Positions 25,398-34,169 of a stretch of 64,000 bases of DNA are shown here, in pieces. This DNA comes from Eubacteriaceae bacterium Marseille-Q4139 (GTDB lineage: Bacteria; Bacillota; Clostridia; Lachnospirales; Lachnospiraceae): the NCBI GenBank assembly GCA_018223415.1, contig JAGTTQ010000001.1:2770365-2834364 (forward strand), written 5' to 3'. Positions within the stretch are counted from its first letter, which is position 1. The number at the start of each line of letters is the position of its first letter. The position numbers and the translations under genes are program-made. The notes beneath the pieces were generated by a model. It saw nothing but the letters and a program-made list of their open reading frames with translations. It did not search any database and was not told where the DNA came from.

Positions 25398-26897
25398 ATG
25401 AAGAAGACCATAAAAATACTGGCTGCCGGCTGCCTGCTCGCGCTGGCAGCCCTGCCGTCCACGGCATACGCCTCTGTCTCATGGGAAACCGATTCATCGG
25501 TGGCAGGCGCAGCCGTTGCCCTGAACAACTACTATGCGGCAAGCTTAAAGCCGGAGGAGGACTTTGCGTCGGCCATCGAGGAGAGCGGCGTCTTTAAAGC
25601 CGAGGTTTTCACAAGCCCGAAGGAAGACGCACCCCTTGTGATGTCGACGGCTTCGGCCTACTCCAATGTGGCGATTTCCCATGTGAGCAATTACGTCAAC
25701 GTGCGGACAGAGCCCAATACATCAAGCGAAATCGTCGGAAAAATCTATAATAACTGTGCGGCGACGATCCTGGCGACGGTTGACGGTGAAGACGGCCAGT
25801 GGTACCAGATCCAGTCCGGTACCGTAAACGGCTACATCAAGGCAGAGTATTTCATCACCGGCACCGACGCGGAGAAGATTGCAAAGCAGGTGGGCACCAT
25901 GTACGCGAAAATCGCCAACGCCGACACGCTGCGGCTCAGGGAGGAGCCAAATCTCACAAGCCGGACGCTGACGCTTTTAAGCGAGGACGCCGAGTATGTG
26001 GCATTGGAAGAAACCGGGGATTTCGTAAAAATCCAGGTGGACGCAGACCTGACCGGCTATGTACATAAAGACTATGTGAATCTTCGCGTGGAATTCAAGC
26101 AGGCGGTGAGCCTGGCGGAAGAGCAGGCGCAGAAGGAAGAAGAGGAGCGGCTTAAAAAGGAAGCGGCCGACGCTATCGCAAACCTGGAACAGGTGAAAAA
26201 AGAGGCTGAGGCCCAGGCAAGCCAGAGCCAGACGTCGGAAGCCGTGACCGAAGGAAGCCAGAGCACCGAAAGCCAGACGGAGACGCCGGAAACCACCAAA
26301 GCGCCGGAAACAGAAACCCAGACGGCAGAGATCGGCACCATCGCAAGAAATCCGTTGGAGGAAACCACCACGGCGGCCCCAACGACGACGGCAGCGCCTG
26401 AGACAACCACAGCCGCGCCTGAGACAACGACGGCGGCGGAGGGCACCTTAAGCGCGTACCAGGAGATCGGCCCCGGCGGCAGCATGGGCCCGGGCGGCTC
26501 CAATACCGGCACCAGCTCCGGAAACACCGTGGAGACGGCAACCAGGACGGCGATTGTTGCATATGCAAAGCAGTTCCTTGGAAATCCCTATGTATATGGA
26601 GGGACAAGCCTGACAAACGGCGCAGACTGCTCCGGCTTTACGATGCGGATTTATGAACATTTCGGCATCGACACCGGGCGGACCTCCAGGGATCAGGCTG
26701 CCAACGGAAAAGAAATTCCCATTGATTCCGTGCAGCCGGGCGACCTTTTGTTCTATGGAAGCGACGACTATATCAACCATGTGGCCATGTACATCGGAGG
26801 CGGTCAGGTTATCCACTCCAGCACGCCGGCCACAGGAATTACCATTACTTCGTCCAATTACAGGACACCTTGCAAGGCGGTAACATTTTTAAATTAA
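25398..26897 (+). CDS. Secreted SH3b and NlpC/P60 peptidoglycan hydrolase
   Basis: A 499-residue exported cell-wall endopeptidase. Signal peptide 1-25 (cleavage after STAYA); two bacterial SH3 domains at about 90-150 and 165-225 with VNVRTEPNTSSEIVGK and LRLREEPNLTSRTL. A charged helix follows, then a Thr/Ala/Pro/Glu-rich linker of about 120 residues with repeated PETTTAA units. The C-terminal NlpC/P60 domain has Cys411 (ADCSGF), His461 (NHVAMY) and a polar third residue near VIHSS. It would cut cross-bridge or stem peptides after binding the wall through SH3. Start chosen at ATG 25398 for the RBS and signal peptide. Confidence 0.92.
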   Translation: MKKTIKILAAGCLLALAALPSTAYASVSWETDSSVAGAAVALNNYYAASLKPEEDFASAIEESGVFKAEVFTSPKEDAPLVMSTASAYSNVAISHVSNYVNVRTEPNTSSEIVGKIYNNCAATILATVDGEDGQWYQIQSGTVNGYIKAEYFITGTDAEKIAKQVGTMYAKIANADTLRLREEPNLTSRTLTLLSEDAEYVALEETGDFVKIQVDADLTGYVHKDYVNLRVEFKQAVSLAEEQAQKEEEERLKKEAADAIANLEQVKKEAEAQASQSQTSEAVTEGSQSTESQTETPETTKAPETETQTAEIGTIARNPLEETTTAAPTTTAAPETTTAAPETTTAAEGTLSAYQEIGPGGSMGPGGSNTGTSSGNTVETATRTAIVAYAKQFLGNPYVYGGTSLTNGADCSGFTMRIYEHFGIDTGRTSRDQAANGKEIPIDSVQPGDLLFYGSDDYINHVAMYIGGGQVIHSSTPATGITITSSNYRTPCKAVTFLN

Positions 26898-26917
26898 AAT
26901 AGCAGGAGAAAATCGGA

Positions 26918-27598
26918 ATGAATGAGATCGGAACATTTGACATCCTGGGGCCAAATATGATCGGTCCCTCCAGCTCCCACACGGCCGGGGCGCTGAAAAT
27001 TGCGTTTATCGCAGGAAAAATGGTGAAGGCAAAGCCGGTGAAGGTGAAATTTGTCCTCTACGGCTCCTTCGCAAGAACGTACCACGGCCACGGTACGGAC
27101 AGGGCCCTGGTGGGCGGAATTTTAGGGTACCATCCCGACGATGAGAGGATCCGCGATTCCTTCGACCATGCAAAAGAGGCCGGGCTGTCCTTTGAATTTG
27201 TCGAGGATTTCGAGGACAAGGAAATCTACCCGAACACCGTGGACATCTATGTGACCGACGAGGAAGGCGCAACCATGTCGCTCCAGGGAAAATCCATCGG
27301 CGGCGGCAACGCGGTGATTACGAAGCTCAACGGCGTGGATGTGGAGCTGTCCGGCAACTACACGACGATGATCGTGGAGCACATCGACAAGAAGGGAACG
27401 CTGGCCTTCGTGACGACGGTCTTAAGCGCCTACGACTTGAACATCGGCTCCCTGCGTCTTTACAGGGAGAGCAAGGGAAAGATCGCCTATGCGATTATCG
27501 AGGTGGACACAAACGTAAAGGAATCCGTGGTGAGCGCGCTGAGCGGGTTTGAAGCTGTTCGGAACGTGGTTCTGGTTCCGGCCATAAAACTGGAGTAA
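26918..27598 (+). CDS. sdaAB: L-serine ammonia-lyase, iron-sulfur-dependent, beta subunit
   Basis: Beta subunit of the oxygen-sensitive serine dehydratase that turns L-serine into pyruvate and ammonia. The 226-residue protein begins with IGPSSSHTAGALKIA, the conserved substrate-domain motif, contains SFARTYHGHGTDRALVGGILG, and ends with an ACT-like domain (TLAFVTTVLSAYDLNIGSLRLYR). The alpha subunit gene starts 13 bases downstream. The two-gene arrangement is the Firmicute form; in E. coli the parts are fused. RBS CAGGAG seven bases upstream supports the start. Confidence 0.95.
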   Translation: MNEIGTFDILGPNMIGPSSSHTAGALKIAFIAGKMVKAKPVKVKFVLYGSFARTYHGHGTDRALVGGILGYHPDDERIRDSFDHAKEAGLSFEFVEDFEDKEIYPNTVDIYVTDEEGATMSLQGKSIGGGNAVITKLNGVDVELSGNYTTMIVEHIDKKGTLAFVTTVLSAYDLNIGSLRLYRESKGKIAYAIIEVDTNVKESVVSALSGFEAVRNVVLVPAIKLE

Positions 27599-27611
27599 TG
27601 AGGGGAACGGT

Positions 27612-28502
27612 ATGAATTTTGTAAACGGTGCACAGTTATTGGAATACTGCGAAAAAGAAAATAAAAGGATTTCCGACGCCATGTTCGAGCGGGAAACGAC
27701 CCACTTGGAGCAGGATCCGGCCAGGACACGGGCCAGGATGGAAAAGGCATACTCCATCATGAAGGCGGCGGCAAGAAAGCCCATGAACGAAGACATCGTC
27801 AGCATGGGCGGCATGATCGGCGGGGAGAGCAAAAAGCTCCATACCCTGCGGGAAGACGGGAAAAACATCTGCGGAGACGTGATTTCAAAGGCCATCGCCT
27901 ACGCGGTCGGCGTTCTGGAGGTCAACGCGTCCATGGGCCTTATTGTGGCGGCCCCGACGGCCGGCTCCTCCGGCGTCCTGCCGGGCGTCCTCTGTTCCCT
28001 TCAGGAGCAGTACGGATTTTCCGATGAGGAGATCTGCCAGGTACTTTTCAATGCGGCGGCCATCGGCTACCTGATTACGAGAAATGCCACGACGGCCGGA
28101 GCAGAGGGCGGCTGTCAGGCCGAGGTGGGCTCTGCCAGCGCCATGGCGGCGTCTGCGGCCGTAGAGCTCATGGGCGGAAGTCCGAGGCAGTGCCTGGATG
28201 CGGCGTCCTTTGCAATCGTCAACATCCTGGGCCTCGTCTGCGACCCCATCGGCGGCCTTGTGGAGAATCCCTGCCAGAACCGGAATGCCATGGGCGCCTC
28301 CAACGCGTTAATCAGCGCCGAGCTGGCCCTTGCCGGAATTAAGAGCATTACGCCCATCGACGAGACCGTCGGCGTCATGTATGCAGTCGGAAAATCCCTG
28401 CCGTCGGAGCTTCGTGAGACGTCCCTCGGCGGCATGGCCGTGGCAAAGAGCGCCTGCGAGGCGTGCATGGCATGCGCGGCGAAACGGCACGGGAAGAGTT
28501 AA
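27612..28502 (+). CDS. sdaAA: L-serine ammonia-lyase, iron-sulfur-dependent, alpha subunit
   Basis: Catalytic alpha subunit, 296 residues. It contains the iron-sulfur-cluster cysteines in CDPIGGLVENPCQNRN and ACEACMACAAK, plus the GSSGVLPGVLCSLQE and AGAEGGCQAEVGSA glycine-rich loops. It acts with the beta subunit encoded just upstream to release pyruvate and ammonia from serine, feeding energy metabolism in an anaerobe. RBS GAGGGGAACGG before the ATG. The 42-base gap to glpP suggests that the next genes may be read through from here. Confidence 0.95.
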   Translation: MNFVNGAQLLEYCEKENKRISDAMFERETTHLEQDPARTRARMEKAYSIMKAAARKPMNEDIVSMGGMIGGESKKLHTLREDGKNICGDVISKAIAYAVGVLEVNASMGLIVAAPTAGSSGVLPGVLCSLQEQYGFSDEEICQVLFNAAAIGYLITRNATTAGAEGGCQAEVGSASAMAASAAVELMGGSPRQCLDAASFAIVNILGLVCDPIGGLVENPCQNRNAMGASNALISAELALAGIKSITPIDETVGVMYAVGKSLPSELRETSLGGMAVAKSACEACMACAAKRHGKS

Positions 28503-28544
28503 AACGATGCCGCGGCATAAAATATGCGCGGCGGAAGGCAAAGT

Positions 28545-29111
28545 ATGAAGCAGGAATTATATGAAATCGCCGAGGGCTGTCCGGTCATCGCTGCCGTAAA
28601 GGATGACCGGGGCCTTAGGCGGTGCCTGGAATCGGAGAGCTCCGTCGTATTTATCCTGTACGGCGATATCTGTACGATCCGGCAGATCGTGGATACAGTG
28701 AAGGCGGCCGGAAAGCTGGCCATCGTCCATGCGGATCTGATCGGCGGGCTGGCTCCGAAAGAGGTGGCCGTGGACTTTTTAAAGACAGAAGCCGGGGCGA
28801 ACGGGATTATTTCCACGAAGCTTCCGTTAATCCACCGGGCGAAGGAGCTGGGGATTTACGCGGTATTCCGGTTTTTCGTCATTGATTCCATGGCCCTTTT
28901 GAATATCAGAAAACAGTGCGGCATCTGCCGTCCCGATATGGTGGAAATCCTGCCGGGGCTGATGCCGAAGATCATTGCGCGGCTTTCCTCGGAGCTTTCG
29001 GTGCCGGTCATTGCAGGCGGCCTGATTTCGGAGAAAAGCGACGTGACGGCGGCGCTGGAGGCGGGGGCTGTCTCCATCTCCACCACAGACGAGGAAGTCT
29101 GGTTTATGTAA
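28545..29111 (+). CDS. glpP: Glycerol-3-phosphate-responsive antiterminator
   Basis: A 188-residue TIM-barrel-like RNA-binding antiterminator. In Bacillus subtilis GlpP binds the glp mRNA leader when glycerol-3-phosphate is present and prevents early termination. Here ILYGDICTIRQIVD, HADLIGGLAPKEVAVDFLK, GIISTK and VIAGGLISEKSDVTAALEAGA match the family. The start at ATG 28545 leaves the last glycerol kinase gene twelve bases downstream of the stop. No obvious terminator or antiterminator hairpin separates glpP and glpK, so its target leader may lie elsewhere (for example before a glpF or glpD gene not in the window). Confidence 0.9.
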   Translation: MKQELYEIAEGCPVIAAVKDDRGLRRCLESESSVVFILYGDICTIRQIVDTVKAAGKLAIVHADLIGGLAPKEVAVDFLKTEAGANGIISTKLPLIHRAKELGIYAVFRFFVIDSMALLNIRKQCGICRPDMVEILPGLMPKIIARLSSELSVPVIAGGLISEKSDVTAALEAGAVSISTTDEEVWFM

Positions 29112-29123
29112 GGGGTGCGGAAC

Positions 29124-30614
29124 ATGGGAAAGTATATTATGGCTCTGGATGCCGGTACCACCAGCAGCCGGTGCATTTTGTTTGACAGGACGGGGGCCAT
29201 GAAAAGCGTGGCCCAGAAGGAGTTCACCCAGTATTTCCCAAAGCCGGGGTGGGTGGAGCACGACGCCGATGAAATCTGGTCGACAGAGCTTGGCGTCGCA
29301 GTGGAAGCCATGACGAAGGCCGGGGCGTCTGCCGCCGATATTGCGGCCATTGGGATCACAAACCAGCGGGAGACGACGGTTGTCTGGGATAAAAAGACAG
29401 GCGAGCCCATCTGCCATGCCATCGTCTGGCAGTGCCGCCGGACGTCGGCTTACTGTGATGAACTGAAGGCCAGGGGATTTACGGATATGATCCGGAAGAA
29501 GACAGGGCTCGTGATCGACGCATACTTTTCGGGGACAAAGTTAAAATGGATCTTAGACAATGTGCCGGGAGCCAGGGAGCGGGCCGAACACGGCGAGCTT
29601 TTGTTCGGTACTGTGGAGACCTGGCTCATCTGGAAGCTCACAAAAGGAAAGGTTCATGTGACCGACTATTCCAACGCCTCCCGGACGATGTTATTCAACA
29701 TCAGGACGCTTTCCTGGGATCCGGAAATCCTTGCCCTCCTTGACATTCCGGCTTCCATGCTTCCGGAGGTGAAGCCCTCCAGCATGGTTTACGGGGAGAC
29801 GGATCCGTCTTATTTCGGCGGCCCCATTCCCATCGGCGGCGCGGCCGGAGATCAGCAGGCGGCGCTGTTTGGCCAGACCTGCTTTGAGCCGGGGGATGCA
29901 AAAAATACATATGGGACAGGCTGTTTTCTTCTGATGAACACGGGGGAGACGCCGGTGTTTTCGGAAAACGGCCTCGTGACGACTATCGCCTGGGGGCTTG
30001 ACGGCAAAGTGAATTATGCCCTGGAAGGTTCGATTTTCGTGGCCGGTGCGGCGATCCAGTGGCTGAGGGACGAGATGCGGCTCATTGACTCAGCGGCAGA
30101 TTCGGAGTACATGGCCGGGAAGGTGAAGGACACGGCCGGCTGCTATGTGGTGCCGGCGTTTACGGGCCTTGGCGCGCCTTACTGGGATCAGTACGCCAGG
30201 GGTACCATTGTCGGGATTACCCGCGGCGTCAATAAATACCATATCATCCGGGCGACTCTGGAATCCCTGGCGTATCAGACAAACGACGTCTTAAGGGCCA
30301 TGGAGGCGGATTCCGGCATGAAGCTTACGTCTTTAAAGGCGGATGGCGGCGCCAGCGCCAACAACCTTCTGATGCAGATGCAGGCGGATATTGTCCGTGT
30401 CCCGGTGAAGCGCCCCGGCTGTGTGGAGACGACGGCCATGGGAGCTGCGTATCTTGCGGGGCTTGCAGTCGGATACTGGAAAAACAAGGACGAGGTGCTG
30501 AAAAACTGGTCGGTAGACCGGGAATTTTTGCCGGAGATCTCCGAGGAGGAGAGAGATGAAAAGGTAAGAGGCTGGAAAAAGGCGGTCAAGTATGCCTTTG
30601 GATGGGCCGAATAG
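29124..30614 (+). CDS. glpK: Glycerol kinase
   Basis: Phosphorylates glycerol to glycerol-3-phosphate with ATP. The 496-residue protein starts with the phosphate-binding MALDAGTTSSRCILFD, has ITNQRETTVVWDKKTG, CRRTSAYCD, and the C-terminal KADGGASANNLLMQMQADI and ETTAMGAAYLAGLAVGYW FGGY-kinase signatures. A phosphotransferase-regulated His loop is not evident. ATG 29124 is preferred over GTG 29115, since TAAGGGG then lies at the right distance. It follows glpP directly and is followed by a strong hairpin. Confidence 0.97.
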   Translation: MGKYIMALDAGTTSSRCILFDRTGAMKSVAQKEFTQYFPKPGWVEHDADEIWSTELGVAVEAMTKAGASAADIAAIGITNQRETTVVWDKKTGEPICHAIVWQCRRTSAYCDELKARGFTDMIRKKTGLVIDAYFSGTKLKWILDNVPGARERAEHGELLFGTVETWLIWKLTKGKVHVTDYSNASRTMLFNIRTLSWDPEILALLDIPASMLPEVKPSSMVYGETDPSYFGGPIPIGGAAGDQQAALFGQTCFEPGDAKNTYGTGCFLLMNTGETPVFSENGLVTTIAWGLDGKVNYALEGSIFVAGAAIQWLRDEMRLIDSAADSEYMAGKVKDTAGCYVVPAFTGLGAPYWDQYARGTIVGITRGVNKYHIIRATLESLAYQTNDVLRAMEADSGMKLTSLKADGGASANNLLMQMQADIVRVPVKRPGCVETTAMGAAYLAGLAVGYWKNKDEVLKNWSVDREFLPEISEEERDEKVRGWKKAVKYAFGWAE

Positions 30615-30621
30615 AGAGAAT

Positions 30622-30690
30622 GGCCGGGAAGAGATGCACGCTGCGGCGCCGGAGAGGTTCGGCGGCGCGGCGGGATTTCCCGGCTGTTTT
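30622..30690 (+). terminator. Terminator after glpK
   Basis: Outer arms GGCCGGGAA and TTCCCGGCT enclose a second G+C-rich hairpin; TGTTTTTCATTT follows. It separates the convergent glpK and cfa genes. Confidence 0.75.
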
Positions 30691-30706
30691 TCATTTGATG
30701 GAAGCC

Positions 30707-31879
30707 TTAGTACCACCTGGTGAGGGGCAGCTCGTTGTTGACGCCCTTTGTGGCGAGAATCTGGTGCAGGTCGATGATTCCGTTGTGGAAGGTGGCCGCG
30801 CAGGCCGCAAGATACAGGTTCCACATGCGGACGAACCGCTCGTCGAACCGTTTCCTCACCTCGTCCAGGTTCTTTTTATAATTGTTTTCCCAGCAGAGCA
30901 GGGTTTTATTGTAGTGCATCCGCAGGTTTTCCACGTCGAGGACATGGAAGCCGTCGTTTGCCATGTCTGCGATCATTTCCCTGAGACTTGGGACGACACC
31001 GCCCGGGAAGATGTATTTTTTAATCCATGCATCTCCCGGGTATTCTTTTAATGCACTGATAAAATGCAGGAGAAACAGTCCGCCGTCCTTTAAGACGTCG
31101 CGGACGCAGTCGTTGAAAAGCTGGTAATTTTCCCGTCCCACATGCTCAACCATGCCGACGGAGACGACGCGGTCGTAGGTCTGTCCTTCCTTCGGGAGAT
31201 CCCGGTAATCCATGAGTTTCACATCAAGCATGTCCTGGAGCCCTTCTTCTTTGATCCGTTTCCGAAATTCCGCATGCTGCTCTCTGCTTAAGGTAATGCC
31301 CGTCCCTTTGACCTTGTATTTTTTCGCTGCCTCGATGAGGAGAAAGCCCCATCCGCAGCCGATGTCTAAGAGGGTCATGCCTTCCTTTAAATGAAGCTTT
31401 TCTAAAATATACCCCACTTTATTGACCTGTGCCGCGTAAAGGCTGTCATCGGGATTTTTAAAATAGGCGCAGGAATAACTTAAGGTATCGTCCAGCCAGA
31501 GCTTGTAAAAATCATTTCCGATGTCATAATGGCTCGTGACTTCTTTCTCCTGTACTTTTTTCGTGACCGGCGTGTGGATCAGTTTTTTTAAAGCCCGCTC
31601 GTTTGTGGAGAATTTCCCCATCTGCCCGAGAAAATGGTCGAGGGCGTCGTAAAGATCGCCTTCGATTTCCAGATCGCCGTCCATGTAGGCTTCGCCCAGG
31701 GCAAGGGAGGTGCTGGTTAAAAGCTCCGGTACCGGCAGAGCCTTTTTAAAGTGGACAGTGAAGACCGGGGCGCCGCGGCCCACCTGATAGGACTTGTCGT
31801 TAAATTTTACAAGGAATGGATACTCGTCAAATCTTGACAGGAACTGTACCATCGCTTTTTCTTCCAGTTTTTCCAGCAT
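30707..31879 (-). CDS. cfa: Cyclopropane-fatty-acyl-phospholipid synthase
   Basis: A 390-residue SAM-dependent enzyme that adds a methylene bridge to unsaturated acyl chains of membrane lipids. It has the substrate region EAYMDGDLEIEGDLYDALDHFL, the YDIGNDFYKLWLD loop, motif I TLLDIGCGWGFLLIEAA near residue 165, VVSVGMVEHVG and the C-terminal RMWNLYLAACAATFHNGIIDLHQ. Length and motifs are normal for the family. It is divergent from a MarR-type regulator gene with a 190-base shared intergenic region, so MarR control is possible, although the operators there lie on the marR side. Confidence 0.95.
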   Translation of the reverse strand: MLEKLEEKAMVQFLSRFDEYPFLVKFNDKSYQVGRGAPVFTVHFKKALPVPELLTSTSLALGEAYMDGDLEIEGDLYDALDHFLGQMGKFSTNERALKKLIHTPVTKKVQEKEVTSHYDIGNDFYKLWLDDTLSYSCAYFKNPDDSLYAAQVNKVGYILEKLHLKEGMTLLDIGCGWGFLLIEAAKKYKVKGTGITLSREQHAEFRKRIKEEGLQDMLDVKLMDYRDLPKEGQTYDRVVSVGMVEHVGRENYQLFNDCVRDVLKDGGLFLLHFISALKEYPGDAWIKKYIFPGGVVPSLREMIADMANDGFHVLDVENLRMHYNKTLLCWENNYKKNLDEVRKRFDERFVRMWNLYLAACAATFHNGIIDLHQILATKGVNNELPLTRWY

Positions 31880-31999
31880 TCAGCATGACTCCTTCCGGTT
31901 TGCAGATGATGTCGGGAACGGAAAGTCCCGGACTTATGGATAGTTTTCCATATTTTTGCGGGAATATGCAAGCCCATGCGAGAACTATGCGAAATAAGA

Positions 32000-32049
32000 G
32001 TTGATAAATTCAACCAAAAGAGCTATTATTGAGTTGATAAAATCAACTC
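32000..32049 (+). promoter_or_regulatory. marR promoter with two palindromic operators
   Basis: Sigma-A promoter TTGATA (32001-32006), 17 bases, TATTAT (32024-32029). Two related palindromes flank the -10: GTTGATAAATTCAAC at 32000-32014 overlaps the -35, and GAGTTGATAAAATCAACTC at 32031-32049 covers the start of transcription. Such A+T-centred inverted repeats are typical MarR sites, so autorepression is likely. Confidence 0.75.
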
Positions 32050-32068
32050 ATATGCAGGAGGGAAAAAC

Positions 32069-32518
32069 ATGGACAGCGATTGGATTCAGAAGATACGGTC
32101 CTTTAACCGGTACTATACGGCCTGGCTGGATGTGATGAACAAAGCATATCTGGGAACAGAGCTGACGTGGCCGGAGTCCCGGGTACTGTTTGAAATTTAT
32201 ATGTATCCGGAGATCAGTGCAACGGGTCTGTGCGGGCATCTTCGCATGGACAAGAGCTATGTCAGCAGGATCCTGGCTAAATTTGAAAAACAAGGCCTGC
32301 TGGAGCGTGAGTTGATACCGGGAACGAGAGGCCAGAAGAGGCTGCATCTTACGCAGGACGGAATAAAGACGGCGGAGCAGATCGACCGGAGCGGAAACTG
32401 CCAGATTGCCGGAAAGCTAAAGGACATGACCCCGGAAACATGCCGGGAACTTTGCAGGGCGATGGAATTTATTGAAAAGACCCTGCGGGAAAATGAGGCG
32501 AAGGAGATAAAAAAGTGA
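32069..32518 (+). CDS. MarR family transcriptional regulator
   Basis: A 149-residue winged-helix repressor: N-terminal dimer helices (WIQKIRSFNRYYTAWLD), a central helix-turn-helix (SATGLCGHLRMDKSYVSRILAKFEKQGLLER), the beta wing (GTRGQKRLHLTQDG) and a C-terminal dimer helix. It presumably represses its own operon through the two palindromes just upstream and releases on binding a small ligand. The stop overlaps the start of the GNAT gene by one base (TGATG), so the two are coupled. MarR-GNAT pairs often modify or sense xenobiotics. Confidence 0.9.
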   Translation: MDSDWIQKIRSFNRYYTAWLDVMNKAYLGTELTWPESRVLFEIYMYPEISATGLCGHLRMDKSYVSRILAKFEKQGLLERELIPGTRGQKRLHLTQDGIKTAEQIDRSGNCQIAGKLKDMTPETCRELCRAMEFIEKTLRENEAKEIKK

Positions 32519-33012
32519 TGAAACATGAAATTATAATCCGTACCTTTGAGCCAGGTGACCCGAGTCTAGTATGTTGGTTCCAGTATCGGCTCTATGAAAA
32601 GCAGTACCATTTCAATGGGCTTTACGAAAAGGAAATGCTGGGCGGAATGGCGGAGATTTATGATGACCCGGAAGGAAACCAGATGTGGATTGCAGAGGCA
32701 GACGGCAGGATTGTGGGAGATATTGCCGTCATAAAAAGAGGCGATGACCGGGCGCAGCTTCGCTGGTTCGGCGTCGACACAGACGAGCAGGGGCAGGGCC
32801 TTGGAAACCGGCTTTTAAAAACCGCCATGGACTTTTGTGCCCAAAAGGGGTATGTCCATCTTTATCTTGGAACGCTGGATATTTTAAAGCCGGCGCGGCA
32901 CCTTTATGGAAAATTCGGCTTTCACAGGACAGAGAGCGAACCTTATAATGAGTGGGATGAAAGCCGGGAGATGTACCATGAAACATGGGAGTGTGAGTTG
33001 GGGCAGGGATAA
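32518..33012 (+). CDS. GNAT family N-acetyltransferase
   Basis: A 164-residue acetyltransferase. The acetyl-CoA-binding motif is VDTDEQGQGLGNRLLKTAMDF near residues 93-113, with an N-terminal PGDPSLVCWFQYRLYEKQYHFN substrate region and the C-terminal HLYGKFGFHRTE motif B. It would move acetyl from acetyl-CoA to an amine on an unknown small molecule or protein. ATG 32518 lies one base into the MarR stop; a GTG at 32515 is the alternative. The operon ends at a clear hairpin. Confidence 0.87.
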   Translation: MKHEIIIRTFEPGDPSLVCWFQYRLYEKQYHFNGLYEKEMLGGMAEIYDDPEGNQMWIAEADGRIVGDIAVIKRGDDRAQLRWFGVDTDEQGQGLGNRLLKTAMDFCAQKGYVHLYLGTLDILKPARHLYGKFGFHRTESEPYNEWDESREMYHETWECELGQG

Positions 33013-33014
33013 AA

Positions 33015-33051
33015 TAAGCCTATGCACACGCTGTTCGTGTGTATAGGCTTA
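33015..33051 (+). terminator. Terminator of the MarR-GNAT operon
   Basis: Arms TAAGCCTATGCACACG and CGTGTGTATAGGCTTA (one G-U pair) with a five-base loop CTGTT, just after the GNAT stop. Confidence 0.8.
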
Positions 33052-33333
33052 CATTTCCGGTTCTAATTGCCTCCGGCAACTGACTTCCATATCATTTCGA
33101 TATAAACTGCCCCCGCCCTATACGGATCATATATCGGGGACAGGATATCATATCTGACAGATTTCTGTATTGGCAGAACAGCTCCCCTCAGACTGATTAT
33201 GTCTGAAGCAAACATGAAATAGTAATGGAATATTCTGCGGCAGCGCATTATAATATACCTGAAACCAATGCTCATGTGCCATAAAGTGACGTGAAAGAAT
33301 TTGATAGACAGCAGACCACTATTCCGCTAAAAA
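33052..33333. other. Non-coding stretch
   Basis: About 280 A+T-richer bases between the MarR-operon terminator and the terminator of the Crp/Fnr gene. A 70-codon frame exists on the minus strand (33063-33275), but it lacks an RBS and resembles no family I know. I see nothing else supported here; it marks the left edge of the A+T-rich island. Confidence 0.4.
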
Positions 33334-33378
33334 TTTCAGCCTGTATATCATTTGAAGCAGATGATGTACAGGCTGAAA
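33334..33378 (-). terminator. Terminator of the Crp/Fnr regulator gene
   Basis: Arms TTTCAGCCTGTATATCAT and ATGATGTACAGGCTGAAA with a nine-base loop. On the minus strand the right arm is followed by TTTTTAG, a proper T tract. A near-identical hairpin is present at 13744-13788. Confidence 0.85.
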
Positions 33379-33403
33379 CTGTATAATTTATCACGAGGAT
33401 GGC

Positions 33404-34075
33404 TTAAAGTATCTCTGATGTACAGAATTTTGCCAAATCTGGAAGATTGATTACATGAACTTTTCCGCGAGTCGTTGAAATAATGTTCTGTTTTCGTAGG
33501 TCAGCCAGACCTCTGGTAAGCTGGATACGGCTAAGCCCGAGAATTTCCGCAAGTTCTTCCTGCGTCATATCAATCACAAGGCCGGAACAGGCGGGCTGAT
33601 TGATAGTAAGCAAATAAAGGAGATTGCAGATTTTTATGAAAGATGGATTGTACTCTTGATGGATGATTTCAAAAAGGAAACGATTGATATACATAGAGTT
33701 CCAGTTTACGACCTGTTCGCTCAATGCAGTATTCGTTTCAAACATTTTTTGAAATTGGTCTTTCGTAAATTCCAGAACTTTCATATCGGACAAGGCGGCT
33801 GTAATCAATGAAAGCTCGATTCTATAGTCATACTGGCGATAACCGGGAAATACTGTACCGGCTCCGTGAAAGCTGATTATTTTTCTGCGTCCGTTTTCAT
33901 GGTCTGCAAAATGAATGGCCGCCCCAGAAATGATATAGTGGATTTTTTCGTAGGGCTGTCCGGGTTTCCACAGATAGTCCCCTTTGTGAAAAGTCCTTGT
34001 GGCATGGGGCTGTGAAAGGAAGTATTCATAGAACTGCCGGAAGTCATCTGTGAAAAAATAGCGTGGTATTAGCAA
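33404..34075 (-). CDS. Crp/Fnr family transcriptional regulator
   Basis: A 223-residue regulator: a cyclic-nucleotide-binding-like beta barrel (about 20-130; FHKGDYLWKPGQPYEKIHYIISGAA) and a C-terminal winged helix with EELAEILGLSRIQLTRGLADLRKQNII. The cAMP-binding RxS motif is not evident and there is no N-terminal Fnr Cys cluster, so it likely senses another signal, possibly redox or a ligand. The start is TTG 34075 with AGGTGA just upstream. It is divergent from a flavin reductase/OYE/TIGR04076 operon and probably controls it. Its tail and terminator are duplicated at 13744-13862. Confidence 0.87.
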   Translation of the reverse strand: MLIPRYFFTDDFRQFYEYFLSQPHATRTFHKGDYLWKPGQPYEKIHYIISGAAIHFADHENGRRKIISFHGAGTVFPGYRQYDYRIELSLITAALSDMKVLEFTKDQFQKMFETNTALSEQVVNWNSMYINRFLFEIIHQEYNPSFIKICNLLYLLTINQPACSGLVIDMTQEELAEILGLSRIQLTRGLADLRKQNIISTTRGKVHVINLPDLAKFCTSEIL

Positions 34076-34093
34076 TTTATCACCTCACAATCT

Positions 34094-34104
34094 ACCAATT
34101 TGGT
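34094..34104. promoter_or_regulatory. Candidate Crp/Fnr operator
   Basis: Perfect palindrome ACCAATTTGGT in the divergent promoter region between the regulator and the reductase operon. It lies just downstream of the regulator's predicted start of transcription, a position suited to autorepression. Confidence 0.45.
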
Positions 34105-34116
34105 TTTGTCACTATA

Positions 34117-34144
34117 ATTGTACCATTATGGGTAGCTTTTTCAA
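34117..34144 (-). promoter_or_regulatory. Predicted promoter of the Crp/Fnr regulator
   Basis: On the minus strand TTGAAA, 16 bases, TACAAT. On the plus strand TATAAT at 34113-34118 overlaps it and may be the -10 of the reductase operon, which lacks a recognisable -35 and so may need an activator. Confidence 0.5.
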
Positions 34145-34169
34145 TTCAAGATACGAGGAGAAAATACCT

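Noticed and set aside
33063..33275. 70-codon minus-strand gene
   Set aside because: No RBS, no recognisable family, A+T-rich intergenic sequence.
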